A stretch of DNA of 64,000 nucleotides from Amoebidium appalachense (GCA_963693365.1 CAVNZM010000004.1:9982001-10046000), one strand, 5' to 3'; positions 49,734 to 61,042 are shown, numbered from the stretch's first letter. Notes: generated from the sequence alone by a model not told the origin. Numbers and translations are program-made.

Positions 49734-50668
49734 TGTTAAATTATATAAGTATTTTGGGATGAAAGTAGAGACACAGTGGTGCAGTGTGAAAACACCACAG
49801 ACACATACAACAACAAAACACGGAACGATCGGAGCAGTGTACACAACAGACATCAATGTTTAGACACGACTGAACTCAATTTATTTTGATCGCTAATAAA
49901 TACCTGAAATTCCCTTAAGTTAAATCCATACATGATTTCCGACCAGTCGGAAATCAGATCTATGTCTAAAATAACCAATCACAATTAACTGATTATTTCC
50001 CGGATAGATCCGGAGACACAGGAACGCACACCATAGGTCACAGCTATAAGAAAGAAAAGAGGTGAAGAGTAACGAGGAAAGAGGTGATGTTTCTAACCTA
50101 TCAACGGCTACAAAGACTCAGACATTTTCTGACTAAGTCCACTGATTGGATATAGTACGGCAACACACAAAACAAAAGTGGTTGACTAAGCTATGAATCA
50201 TACCTGACAAGCTAAAGTGTAACCTAAGTGTTTTTCTACCAATCAAAACATAACGAGTAATATAAATCTACTCAACGTATATTAGTGAGAGAGAAATATA
50301 ATTATGTGAAAGGAAACAAGAGAAGAAAGAAAGAGAAAAGAAAGAAGAAGAAAGAGGAAAAAGAAAAGAAAGCAGGACAGAAAACACGAACAGCAAAACA
50401 CAGTTATAACCGAAGATATTCATGTACACATAACATGTACACGTTTCTCCCTCACTGGGTAGACTCGTGTACCTATAATCAGTTGCTGTAATCGATATCT
50501 AAACACACGAATATAGCCGACACAACACGATTACAAGTACTCAAATACACTGGAGATCGATGTCATAATTTACGTACAAGGAGCACATCTTTTTCATTAA
50601 GTAAATGAATGAAAACATAACACGAACTGAGAAGATCTTACAATATGTAAATACTACGTATTATAACA
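49734..50668 (-). repeat. LTR (3' LTR in element orientation)
   Basis: 935 bp with TG...CA ends, AT-rich. Nearly identical to 52105-53040 (differences: one A in gaaagaaaagagg, one A/G in caagagaag, one G/A in tacaaggagc). Confidence 0.92.
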
Positions 50669-50803
50669 TCCCCACTTAAGACTTTGAAGTTTGTGTTATC
50701 ATATCCCCACTGAACTAGTGAAATCTCCCCACTTGAGAACAGAAACGGAAAAAAAAAAATTAAAGTTTGGACTTTTCCCGGGGGGGGGGGGGGGGGGGGG
50801 GAA

Positions 50804-50882
<79 letters not shown>

Positions 50883-52090
50883 AGGGGGGGGGGGGGGAGG
50901 GAAGGGGGGGGAAGGAACCGGGGCAAAAACAACGAATATATAGAACGTGTATAGTCGGGGTTTGATTAACTGGGTGTTAAACCAGTGAAAGATAGAGTAG
51001 AGTCATGGTACAGGTCAAACCTTATATATAAACCCTAAGTGGGCATACCCACAAAGGCAATACATATGAAATAATGATGGTGGTAAAGTAGGTAGTAATC
51101 ATTCCACTAACTGGTACTAACTGGGTCGGGGGCAGGGGGTTTCGGAAACGCGGGCAGGCAGCACGGTAGGCTGGCTAGAAACGTGGATGGGAACGGCCGG
51201 ACCTGGCAGCACGTGTCTTGCTGGCCGGGGTCGGGTGGTAATGGGGGGGAAACAGCTGCAGGGGTAGCTGTTGCCCGTGCAGAGCTGGTGGTAGTTGAGA
51301 TCTCGACGAGGTTGGCCACGTGATGGGGGGAAACTGCTGCCGGAATGCAGGGCAGATCAATGGAATGTGAGGGGGCCATTGACAGTGACGGCACGGTAAG
51401 GGGAGACATGGCCGAAAACAGGGTTGGAAATCCTGGAAGGAAGCAGGTTGGACACGGTAAACGGTTCTGGAGGGACTCAGGGTCGGGACTCCTAGGGAGG
51501 AGGGAAGCACAAAGGGCTTGGACGGGGTGGAACACGGTAGACTGGAAAGAAGTACCGAATTTGGATACTTCAGATGGACTTGATGGATGAAGGTCAAGTC
51601 GGATCGAGACGGGGTGTCAAATTATCGTCGATTGGAACGCAGACGGGGTGTGAAATTATATTCGAATGCGGGTTGACGGGGTTCGAAATCGGATGGAATG
51701 GGATTTCGATGCAGGATCCTCAGGCCTGGGTAGACAGGGCGGCGCGGTTGAGACCACGTCGGTGAAGTGTCAAGGAACTTGGAGCGCGATTGCAGAACCA
51801 AGGGTGGAGGACGGTTTGGCGTGACGGAACGAAACCAGGACGGAGCTGGAAGGAGTGCAAGCTGGAATTTGAACTTGCGAGGATGTCACGGGTGTCAAGG
51901 CGTGACAAAAGCTCTTGTCAAGATGAGTCAGATCTTGTCAAGAGGAGTCACGTGGGACCGGTTACGGACGGACGCCGGGGATGAATGTACACAGCCTCAG
52001 CACCAAGATGCATGAGGAGCTGACCACAGCTATGATGTGTACCAGGAATTTAACGATCGCTAGGTCTAGGTGTGTGTAGGGAGCGTGCAT
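50669..52090 (-). other. Internal region of the non-autonomous LTR element
   Basis: Three AGTGGGGA motifs (on minus; plus TCCCCACT at 50669, 50704 and 50726), a roughly 110-bp poly(G) block (50780-50900), then 51100-52090 of mixed sequence. A minus-strand frame of about 140 codons (51535-51107) is Pro/Ser/Cys-rich, with no recognisable Gag motif. Confidence 0.6.
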
Positions 52091-52104
52091 CTGGGCCCAT
52101 AACC
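52091..52104 (-). promoter_or_regulatory. Primer binding site: initiator tRNA-Met anticodon half
   Basis: The plus strand reads CTGGGCCCATAACC next to the LTR. In element orientation GGTTATGGGCCCAG follows the LTR end AACA, complementary to the anticodon stem-loop of eukaryotic initiator tRNA-Met. Drosophila copia and yeast Ty5 are known to use this internal site on a cleaved half-tRNA rather than the 3' end. Confidence 0.85.
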
Positions 52105-53040
52105 TGTTAAATTATATAAGTATTTTGGGATGAAAGTAGAGACACAGTGGTGCAGTGTGAAAACACCACAGACACATACAACAACAAAACACGGAACGAT
52201 CGGAGCAGTGTACACAACAGACATCAATGTTTAGACACGACTGAACTCAATTTATTTTGATCGCTAATAAATACCTGAAATTCCCTTAAGTTAAATCCAT
52301 ACATGATTTCCGACCAGTCGGAAATCAGATCTATGTCTAAAATAACCAATCACAATTAACTGATTATTTCCCGGATAGATCCGGAGACACAGGAACGCAC
52401 ACCATAGGTCACAGCTATAAGAAAGAAAAAGAGGTGAAGAGTAACGAGGAAAGAGGTGATGTTTCTAACCTATCAACGGCTACAAAGACTCAGACATTTT
52501 CTGACTAAGTCCACTGATTGGATATAGTACGGCAACACACAAAACAAAAGTGGTTGACTAAGCTATGAATCATACCTGACAAGCTAAAGTGTAACCTAAG
52601 TGTTTTTCTACCAATCAAAACATAACGAGTAATATAAATCTACTCAACGTATATTAGTGAGAGAGAAATATAATTATGTGAAAGGAAACAAGGGAAGAAA
52701 GAAAGAGAAAAGAAAGAAGAAGAAAGAGGAAAAAGAAAAGAAAGCAGGACAGAAAACACGAACAGCAAAACACAGTTATAACCGAAGATATTCATGTACA
52801 CATAACATGTACACGTTTCTCCCTCACTGGGTAGACTCGTGTACCTATAATCAGTTGCTGTAATCGATATCTAAACACACGAATATAGCCGACACAACAC
52901 GATTACAAGTACTCAAATACACTGGAGATCGATGTCATAATTTACGTACAAAGAGCACATCTTTTTCATTAAGTAAATGAATGAAAACATAACACGAACT
53001 GAGAAGATCTTACAATATGTAAATACTACGTATTATAACA
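52105..53040 (-). repeat. LTR (5' LTR in element orientation)
   Basis: 936 bp. Partner of 49734-50668. A partial related LTR is at 17262-17595. Confidence 0.92.
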
Positions 53041-53148
53041 GTGTGCCTTACTACCCGTTCTCTGTCTTTATTCTGATTCAGTTGTTCTCTGCCTTATCCC
53101 AACTAGTTCAACTGTTTACACGGTGGCAGATGTTCGGTGGCATTGCGC

Positions 53149-53185
<37 letters not shown>

Positions 53186-53189
53186 AGGG

Positions 53190-53325
53190 GGGTTTTGAAT
53201 GCGTCATAAAGTACAAGTACACATGAACAACGGATAACACGATGCAGAATGCCAACCATACATAAAGAGTGTGCATAGTAAGCAGAGCCCATCGTCAGGG
53301 GGGGCCCACGCCATCCACAGTACCT
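53190..53325 (-). repeat. Poly(C)-tailed dispersed repeat, partial
   Basis: On the minus strand it ends in gacgcattcaaaacccccc. It is the subfamily with cataaagagtgtgcatagtaagcagagccc, flanked on both sides by poly(G)/TG runs. Confidence 0.75.
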
Positions 53326-53356
<31 letters not shown>

Positions 53357-53437
53357 AGGGGGGAGGGGGAGGGGAGGGAGAGAGGGAGGGGGGGTGGCCA
53401 GGTATCACGTACCCCGAGGAAGGCCCCGGGGGGGGGG

Positions 53438-53885
53438 GTTTGAATGCGGAACACGGTACGGAGTACGCATACACGATGAGAAGCATGGTGCAGGACACAT
53501 GCAAAGGCAAACATTCAAGTATGCGACATCAGCTATGCACACAGTATGCGTCATAAGCAGAGCCCATCCTCAGGGAGGGCCCAAGTCGTCAATTGCATCT
53601 GAGTTTCGACCCCTTAGCCCGCGTATATACGACTCTCCAACTCAGACAGCAGCATCAACTGAACTTGGGAGGGTCAACCCGTCTTGATCAAAGACGAGCA
53701 GGGTTGCTCATGCAAGCAAGGTGAGCAAAACGGTGAAGACGTGTGTGCAAACTAAAGCAGTGCAGCGAAAAATGCGTATATGCTTACAGATGCACGACAC
53801 AGAGCAACCATGCCCGGTTGCATGGAAGTAGAGCGGTCTCCACACAGTGGTCTGTCCTGAAAGGACACCTCTGAAAGAAGACTGG
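53438..53885 (-). repeat. Poly(C)-tailed dispersed repeat, full unit
   Basis: The whole unit is homologous to 23628-24068 in the opposite orientation, including the cctctgaaagaag head and gtttgaatgcggaacacggtac tail. Confidence 0.85.
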
Positions 53886-53886
53886 G

Positions 53887-54024
53887 GGGGTTTGAATGCG
53901 GAACACGGTACGAAGTACGCATACACGATGGGGGGGGGGGGGGGGGGGGGGGGGGGTTGAATGCGGAACACGGTACGAAGTACGCATACACCAAGGACAC
54001 ATGCAAAGGCAAACATTCAAGGGG
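53887..54024 (-). repeat. Two stacked 3' fragments of the poly(C)-tailed repeat
   Basis: gtttgaatgcggaacacggt occurs at about 53889 and again (gttgaatgcggaacacggta) at 53956, separated by a poly(G) run. The tandem pile-up of 3' ends is what repeated insertion or slippage at C tails would give. Confidence 0.75.
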
Positions 54025-54166
54025 GTTAACGAAGTCTGGTAAGGGGCAGGCTATTAAGCCCTCCCAAAATGAAGTCACAACCATGCATGTATGTGTGGAG
54101 GGGAGGAGGGGGGAGACGGAGGCAGAGGTGAGGGGGAGGCGGAGGGGGGGGGGGGGGGCAAATACT

Positions 54167-54472
<306 letters not shown>

Positions 54473-54899
54473 GTGGATATATTAGCACGTGTTGCTAGTG
54501 TAGCCCAAAGATCCAAAGAATAACATGCCAAGGGATTTCCAATTGTACACCTGGCCATGTGTGTAGGCCTGCTCATAAGTGTGTGTGCCTCGGCTTACGG
54601 AAAGTCTTAGAAACTGCGAAACTGCGAACCCAGCATAATATCATATCTTTCACACCACTTAGTGCAAAATCATCATGTGGATGGGTATGTTGGGGGCCTG
54701 ACGATGTTGGCAGTGTTTTTCTTTTTTGTTTTTTTTTGGGGGGGGGGGGTGGGGGGGGAAGGGGGGGGGGGGGGGGGGGGGGTTGGGATGAATACAGTTG
54801 TTTTGGATTACAGATCACTACACACAGAGTGCAGGGCACATGGAAGACGAGGCTGTGTATAGATGTGTGTGGGTGTGCCAGAAGGGGGGGGGGGGGGGG

Positions 54900-55258
54900 G
54901 GGGGGAGTAGAAAGCGGAACGCGATGCAAAGTACAGCTACATTGAGGCGGGTACAAGGCACAGGCAAAAGCAAACTTTCAAGTATGCAACAGCAGCAACG
55001 CGCACAGTATGCACAAAAGGCAGAGGCCATACTCAGAGGGGCCAAGTCATCAATTGCATCTGAGTTTCGACCACTTCACCTCATTTACGAAACTCAACTC
55101 AGATAGCAGCATTAAATGGAGGATCAGCCGTCTTAATCAGAGACAAGCAGGGTGGCTTATGCGAGCAAAACTATGAATGTGTATGTGGGCAAACTATTAC
55201 GGCATGCAGGGAAAAGTGCATACAAACAGATGCAGGATAGAGAGCAACCATGCCGGGG
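54900..55258 (-). repeat. Poly(C)-tailed dispersed repeat, diverged long copy
   Basis: Shares caaaggcagaggccatactcag, tgagtttcgaccacttcacctc and gagagcaaccatgcc with the family. On the minus strand it ends in a C run at 54884-54905. Confidence 0.7.
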
Positions 55259-55388
55259 GGCAGGGGGGGAGGGGGGGGGAAGGGGGAGGGGGGGGGGGGG
55301 GGGGGGGGGAGAACCAGCTGGGGGGTTATATGCATTAGGCTATGCGGCTGGGAAGGGCAGGGGAAGTGGGAATCTGCATGCAGCAGAG

Positions 55389-56423
55389 TGCGCGCGCGCC
55401 AGCGCGATGTATGGAGGGGAGGATAGGGGGATGTATGCGTTAACAGGTGGGTGCAAAAAGAAAGAAGAGCAGGATATGAGAAGAAAAAAGTATAAACACG
55501 ATCCAAAACAAAAAATGTGTGCAGGCAAGGGGCAACTGGGAACAGAGCTTGCCCTTCAGAGGAGCCCTAATACCTCCATCAAGAAACACATGGGGGGGGG
55601 GGGGGGGATGTGTGCGCTAAAGGGTTGGAAATATGGAGAAGACAAGAAAAAGCAACAACAAAAAGGTCACCAAAATGAGAAGTGCGCAGGCAGAAGACGC
55701 TTGAACAGAGCCCATCATCAGGGGGATTCCTAAGCCTCCAAAAAAGCATGGTTATCGACTCTTTAACCTCTCGCGCGTGTTTCCCAACCCATACTTGTTT
55801 CAATAGCAATAGGCGAGTCCACCCGTCTTAGCCAAAGACGAGCAGGGTTGTTCAAGGAGCAGCAATCCAAGAACACAGGGGAGGGGGGAGAGGGGGGGGG
55901 GGGGGAGGGGGGAGGTAACAATGTGGTACACGTTACACGTTACCTTTAGCCAACATTTCGATATAAATACATGCAAAGAAACAGCAAGAGCAAATGTATA
56001 TAAGAGGCTGCATAACTGGTTTCTTCACGACCATAGAAGCTCGGGAGCAGGGGCAGAGAAAGGGCAGGTGTGGGGTGTGGAGGGCAGGGGGGGGGGGGGG
56101 GGGACTCGTCCAAGGTAATTTCAAGTAATAAAAAAAACCTATCAACAGCAACATCTCCCTTCAACAGGGGCACAAAACCTCCACATTGTGCACAACCACT
56201 AACAGCAGGACAAGCACATCCATACACCCACCTTCCACGTAGGTGCCGTACTCTGCATGACCAAGCAGCAGCAAGTAGATGTGGTGGATGACATAGGTTA
56301 GCAAAACGTCCAGTATCCCCTCCCCCCCCCCCCCCCCCCCTCCCCCCCCCCCCCCCCGCCACCGCCGCCCTGGCCGCCACCCCCCCGCCTCCCGTCTCTT
56401 TTTCTACCAACACACACACACAC

Positions 56424-56470
<47 letters not shown>

Positions 56471-56673
56471 TCTCGATTCACTCTTTGTTCCCTCTTACTC
56501 CCTTACGGCAAACGCATTGCGCCACCCCGGCTACCATCGATCAACAACATCCCCTACCTCCTCCCCCCCCCCCCCCCCCCCCCCCCCCCCCATCCCCTCC
56601 CCCCTCCCCCCAACCCCTTCCCAACCCCCCCACTCCCCCCGGGGGACTCTCCGTCACCTTGTACATGACACAA
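55389..56673. repeat. Segmental duplication, copy 2 (copy 1 at 9743-11054)
   Basis: Collinear with 9743-11054 from tgcgcgcgcgccagcgcg to cttgtacatgacacaa. Differences are concentrated in poly(G), poly(C), CA and CT run lengths. This copy lies far from the CP/MAPR gene and carries the same possible exon (minus strand, donor at 56232). Confidence 0.88.
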
Positions 56674-57529
56674 GTTCTACCAACTTAGCAAGTCGAACAA
56701 CCCAGGAAGGCTTATATGCTAGAAAATTGGTCGAGTAAAAGGGAAATCCAAGTAATTCTTACTCTTCAGACTTTTGCTTATGTTGCCTGTTCCTGTTCTG
56801 GAGTGGGACAACAGGTTACAGGCGGGCTCAACTTTCTATTGAGCTTTCTAAGGCGGTCGCGTCGACGTCAGCAAACGCAAACATTACAACAACCAATCGG
56901 CAATCTAAATAACCTTATATAGGTATTTAGAACGTCACAGCACCCTTTCGACAATACTATTGGCTTAAAGTCACTACTAAGTGTTACCGATAGCTGGGAA
57001 ATTGCAGGGACCAATAGGATACCCCTGAAACTTTGCAAAAACGTTATTCTATTGGTTGAGATTGGTTTGTTACTTTGCTATGCCCGAAAGGCGCTTTCTA
57101 CGAAGGGGTTTACTATTAGGGTCCTGTTAGACTTAAAAAAAATTCTCGACTACTCTTGGATCACAATCACGCCCTCTCTTTAGGAAGTTAGCGGAAATAT
57201 ACTCATACAAAAAATACATGCATATAATACAAATATATAAGTAAAAGAAAAAAAAAAAAAAAAAGAAAAAGATAAAACAAAAGTGAAAGAAAAAATCCTG
57301 GGAGTTCAATAAGTTTTTTGTCGTATATAAGGTGTGATTTCAACATCATTGATGGCCCTTTTTGAGTGACCGTTAGATATCGATCGTTTGGTCCCCCATC
57401 AGTTTGGAATTTACGCTGATCTGATTGGTCAAGACAGTATCGATCGGATGTGTTTTTTCTTTTGACTCGGGTTTATAGATCCGTTGATGAATACAACGTG
57501 CAGCCCCAGGCTACATAACCACCAATTAA
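56674..57529. other. Unique sequence left of the DNA transposon, no gene seen
   Basis: AT-balanced sequence with CCAAT-like boxes (for example attctattggttgagattgg) and an A-rich run near 57245. No frame longer than background. Confidence 0.5.
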
Positions 57530-57581
57530 GGGATACGGGATCGGCGATTTTGAATGGTCCCCGATTTCTTTCTGGCGCCGC
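57526..57581 (+). repeat. Left terminal inverted repeat region
   Basis: TTAAGGGATACGGGATCG followed by a variable stretch and CTTTCTGGCGCCGC at 57568-57581. Both blocks recur inverted at the right end. Confidence 0.82.
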
Positions 57582-57726
57582 CTTTTTTCCCCCTGATTAC
57601 GTAACGCGTTGCTACGCACCCACGCCGTACAACGATTTTTGTGTTCGCACGTTAACGCAGAGGGCGCACAACCCGAAAGAATTTTTTTCATGAAAAGAAA
57701 CTACTTTGAATACATGCACTTTTACC

Positions 57727-58433
57727 ATGGGTGTGCAGGGCTTGCTCCCAGCACTCGGCATTAGTGCCGAAAAAGCCACAGATGTTACTGCAGAGTTGCA
57801 ACGTGGGGTAGTTGCTTTTGACGGGATGGTGCAGGTCCACAAGTCCTTTTCAGTTTTCGCTGACACAGTAGCCAAACAGCAAATAGATGACAAAAAAGTC
57901 ACAGACGACACATATGCAGCTATTGCAAATCACTTTATGTCCAAAGTTAATACGTATAGGCTAGCAGGGGTCCAGCCACACTATGTGTTTGATGGGCGCA
58001 GATTGAAAGAGGGAAAACTAGTTGATAACGACCGTGCAGAAAAGGTGGTCAAAGCCCGCCAAGAAATAGCCACAAAAAGAGAGAAACAGGAGGAGGTAAC
58101 TAAAAACAAATGGAGAAGCGCTGCAGAGTTAGATAACAGAGTTTTACATGCAATCATCCTTAGACTGAAAGATGAGAATGTCGATTACACAGTAGCTCCA
58201 TACGAAGCAGACCCCCAGCTTGCCTATATGGCACGTACCGGTTTGGCACACACTGTTGTCACTGAGGATGCCGACCTTCTTCTGTATAACATCCCGCGGG
58301 TTGTATACAAACTGCGCATTGCGGATGCGGCGGTCATCCCTGGGACCGCTAATGCGGTGCGCATTCCCAAACTGTACGGAGTGATTGTAACCCCCGCCGA
58401 TGTTTTTACCAGAAGCACAAAGTACAACATAAT

Positions 58434-58434
<1 letters not shown>
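57727..58434 (+). CDS. FEN1/XPG-family nuclease encoded by the transposon (3' end lost or unresolved)
   Basis: ATG at 57727 in an ACCATGG context. The XPG N-domain begins MGVQGLLPAL, and acidic residues align with the FEN1 metal ligands: D32 (AFDG), D89 (YVFDGRR), E160 and D162 (APYEADPQLAYM), D181 and D183 (VTEDADLLLY). FEN1/EXO1 nucleases cut DNA flaps or degrade 5' ends. Coding stops making sense at about 58434, where (GT)n and poly(G) begin, before the helix-3-turn-helix with the last metal-binding Asp (GCDY in relatives). That part may be on a later exon or deleted. A short plus-strand frame at 58514-58580 (NEDRVSNLRAMYQTLV) is a possible continuation. Placement inside the inverted repeats implies it belongs to the element, perhaps acting in excision repair or end processing. 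Confidence 0.82.
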
Positions 58435-58439
<5 letters not shown>

Positions 58440-58464
<25 letters not shown>

Positions 58465-58656
58465 GGGGGGGGGGGTCAGTAATCTTCTGACCGATCTAGT
58501 GAACCTATAATGAATGAATGAAGACCGTGTGTCAAATCTGAGAGCAATGTACCAGACCCTGGTGCCTGCATATGTTTCCTACCCCCCCACCCCCCCCCCC
58601 CCCCACCCCCTCCCCCCGGTCCCTCCTCCCCCCTTGGTGTTTGCATACGTGCCTAC

Positions 58657-58695
<39 letters not shown>

Positions 58696-58828
58696 ACACG
58701 TGTGTGTGTGTGGGGGGGGGGGGGGGGTGCATGCGTGCGTGTGTGCACGTCATGCGTGGGTGCGTGCGTGCGTGCGTGCGTGCGTGTGTGCGTGCTTCCG
58801 TGTGTGCGTGGTTGTGTGTGTTTGTGAA

Positions 58829-58859
<31 letters not shown>

Positions 58860-58986
58860 GAACGACTCAAGGTTGTACTTGGCACACAAATACATAATAA
58901 TTTCAATTATTATTATTATTTTCCTATACAGGAAAAGTGGAGCCCTACTGGCCGAATACATACATGCAAGCATTCATTCATATTTT

Positions 58987-59075
<89 letters not shown>
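58440..59075. repeat. Homopolymer blocks between the two transposon genes
   Basis: Poly(G) 58448-58475, C-rich 58580-58630, poly(C) 58661-58694, GT/CG 58697-58830, poly(G) 58828-58858, and a poly(C)-poly(A) junction 58989-59075. Only 58860-58988 is ordinary sequence. Confidence 0.88.
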
Positions 59076-59076
<1 letters not shown>

Positions 59077-59125
59077 CAGAGAAGGGGGCTTTAGGGAGAG
59101 GCACTGGCAATCGAAAACGAAAATT

Positions 59126-61042
59126 CTACACCATGCTTTTGGTGTGCCCGGGCCCCACCATATCCTTATATAGTGGCTCTTGCATGTTACACAAGAAAGC
59201 CACAGCCTTAGCTACCATCCAATGGGTGCCTACCATCGACATCTGCACCTGATTGCTAAACAGCCGATAATTTTTCATGCGCCCAAAAGCCCTCTCCACA
59301 TGCACGCGCACACTAGACAGTCTTTGGCTATATATGGTGTCTTCAGCGTTTAGCTGCCCATGCTCAACAAACGACGGTAATAGCAAGGAAGCACCCTTCT
59401 CCATGATTAGCCCGTGCACTCTAAACCCTTTATCAGCTGCTATTTCATCCCCCTCTTCTATCTGATCTACAAATTCACGCTTGCATACACCTGTGAGATC
59501 CGGGTCTTTGAACCCCCCCACATGTGCATCGGACACCGGTCTGAGTTTCATATCCGTTGTGATGCCCCCGAAGTACTTGAGAGTATAATTGCTTTTGTAC
59601 TCTGAGTAGAAACATCGTTTCAGAAGGAGGTTTGTCGGCACCTGTACAAACACCTCGGTGCAATCAATGATCCACCGTACATCGTCCCATTGCCCAGTGT
59701 AGCAACCGGCTTTAAACTTCGAAAGTTGCTCTCTGGTGGGGGCTTTTTCGTATAGAAAAACCTGTGCTAACGCCAGTGCACCAAGAAAATGGCGGAATAT
59801 ACGCGAAAGATTCGGTTCTGACACATCCACCAGCCGACTCAATAGTTGGAAGGATGTGCCGTGGCGGAGGCGAAAAAGTGTAAAAAGACATCCATCATGC
59901 CATATTATTTCCTTTCCTGTTTTGGTTTTAAAATCATTCATGTTTATAGTTGATTGGCCAATAAAAGCAACAATCCCCAGCACTCCCATGAGAGCTTCAA
60001 AACTATCCAACCCCGTGTATGTTTTCACCACATCATCTCTAGCCTTCCCTTCCTCTTCCGCCACTATGTCCTCCATGCATATTCTTTTCTGGTTTTGTAG
60101 TAATTCCTCCCTCGCTTGATCAAGCGCTTGTTCGAGCTCCTTCTTCTCCAATCTTTGTTTCTTCTCATTTTCCTCCAATTGCTTCGTAGCTATCTCAAGT
60201 TCGATTTGCATTTTCTCCGCCTGCTCCTTATAGAAAGCTCTTGAACGTTCCAGGACATTCACATAATCCTCTACATCCATCCCTTCCTCACCTGCCTTCG
60301 ACTCTAGATAGTCAAATGTCCTTTCACGCACATGTTCCCTCCTTCTTTTCGCTCGTTCACTGTCCTCTGCTTCTTCACTGCTCGTCTCCCCCCGCTCCCT
60401 CGCTCGTTTCCGTGTTTGCTCAATATCTGAGGCATCCATTCCTACAGCTTGCATATGACTATTGGCCCTTTCCTCCCTCAATAGCTGTACCTTCTCTCTG
60501 TACATCGGGTCTAGTTCCATTCGGATGGGACATGCATCCTTTGTTAATTTCAGTTTTCCATTCTTAGCAGTAATATCATCATCGGTGAAATGTGCCTCGC
60601 ATACAACCAGTTGCTTAAGGATAGCCAGTGGCCAGGGGACTTCCACCTTCGGTTGCCCCCGTTTCCTCTTTGGTTGTGGTTCTTGTGCCGACTGCTCAGC
60701 TGGCACAGCCGAGTCATTGGCATTTTCGGATTGTGTGTCAGCTGTGTGTGTCTCAGTAGTGGTTGTGTCTGTATTTACGTCTGTCCCATCCGAGGCCTTT
60801 GGCCTTGTGTCTGTGTGTGTGTCTGGGTCGGGGGGTGCTTGCTTTGTGTGTTCTGCTATTTGTTTCCGCTCATACTTTGTTTGCTCCTGCCTGCCTATAG
60901 CATTTAACCAAGCATGCCTCCTAGCCAATACATTTGGTTTGTATCCATATGGAACAGTAAAAAGCTTTATCTTCCTGGTAGGATCTTTGGGAGAGACTGT
61001 TTCTTCGTCATTTTTGCAGTAGTTAGCCGCGCAAGTTGGCAT
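59126..61042 (-). CDS. THAP-domain DDE transposase, 638 aa, intact
   Basis: One open frame. N-terminal THAP zinc finger: CAANYC at 4-9, W in HAWLNAIGR, and CEAHF, with about 90 low-complexity residues (Thr/Asp/Glu/Lys) inserted between the two halves, unusual for THAP. Then a Lys/Glu-rich coiled coil (about 225-345), a helix-turn-helix (GTSFQLLSRLVDVSEPNLSR), and a DDE_Tnp_4-type catalytic core with D460 (WIIDCTEV), D537 (AADKGF) and E583 (VERAFGRMKNYRLF). THAP domains bind transposon ends in P and related elements. This is the enzyme expected to recognise the inverted ends and move the element. No stop or frameshift, so it may be active. The start is the first Met, directly before the first THAP cysteine. 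Confidence 0.92.
   Translation of the reverse strand: MPTCAANYCKNDEETVSPKDPTRKIKLFTVPYGYKPNVLARRHAWLNAIGRQEQTKYERKQIAEHTKQAPPDPDTHTDTRPKASDGTDVNTDTTTTETHTADTQSENANDSAVPAEQSAQEPQPKRKRGQPKVEVPWPLAILKQLVVCEAHFTDDDITAKNGKLKLTKDACPIRMELDPMYREKVQLLREERANSHMQAVGMDASDIEQTRKRARERGETSSEEAEDSERAKRRREHVRERTFDYLESKAGEEGMDVEDYVNVLERSRAFYKEQAEKMQIELEIATKQLEENEKKQRLEKKELEQALDQAREELLQNQKRICMEDIVAEEEGKARDDVVKTYTGLDSFEALMGVLGIVAFIGQSTINMNDFKTKTGKEIIWHDGCLFTLFRLRHGTSFQLLSRLVDVSEPNLSRIFRHFLGALALAQVFLYEKAPTREQLSKFKAGCYTGQWDDVRWIIDCTEVFVQVPTNLLLKRCFYSEYKSNYTLKYFGGITTDMKLRPVSDAHVGGFKDPDLTGVCKREFVDQIEEGDEIAADKGFRVHGLIMEKGASLLLPSFVEHGQLNAEDTIYSQRLSSVRVHVERAFGRMKNYRLFSNQVQMSMVGTHWMVAKAVAFLCNMQEPLYKDMVGPGHTKSMV

Larger units (their letters stand above)
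49734..53040 (-). mobile_element. Non-autonomous LTR retrotransposon (LARD/TRIM-like), initiator tRNA-Met half primed
   Basis: Two LTRs (49734-50668 and 52105-53040; 935 and 936 bp; I see about three differences) flank 1436 bp without reverse transcriptase or integrase. The target duplication GTGTG lies at 49729-49733 and 53041-53045. Orientation is minus: the polypurine tract AGTGGGGA abuts the left LTR (50669-50676 on plus as TCCCCACT), and the primer site abuts the right LTR (52091-52104). It must borrow proteins from an autonomous copia relative. The internal region has a very long poly(G) run and a Pro/Ser-rich minus-strand frame of doubtful meaning. Confidence 0.92.
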
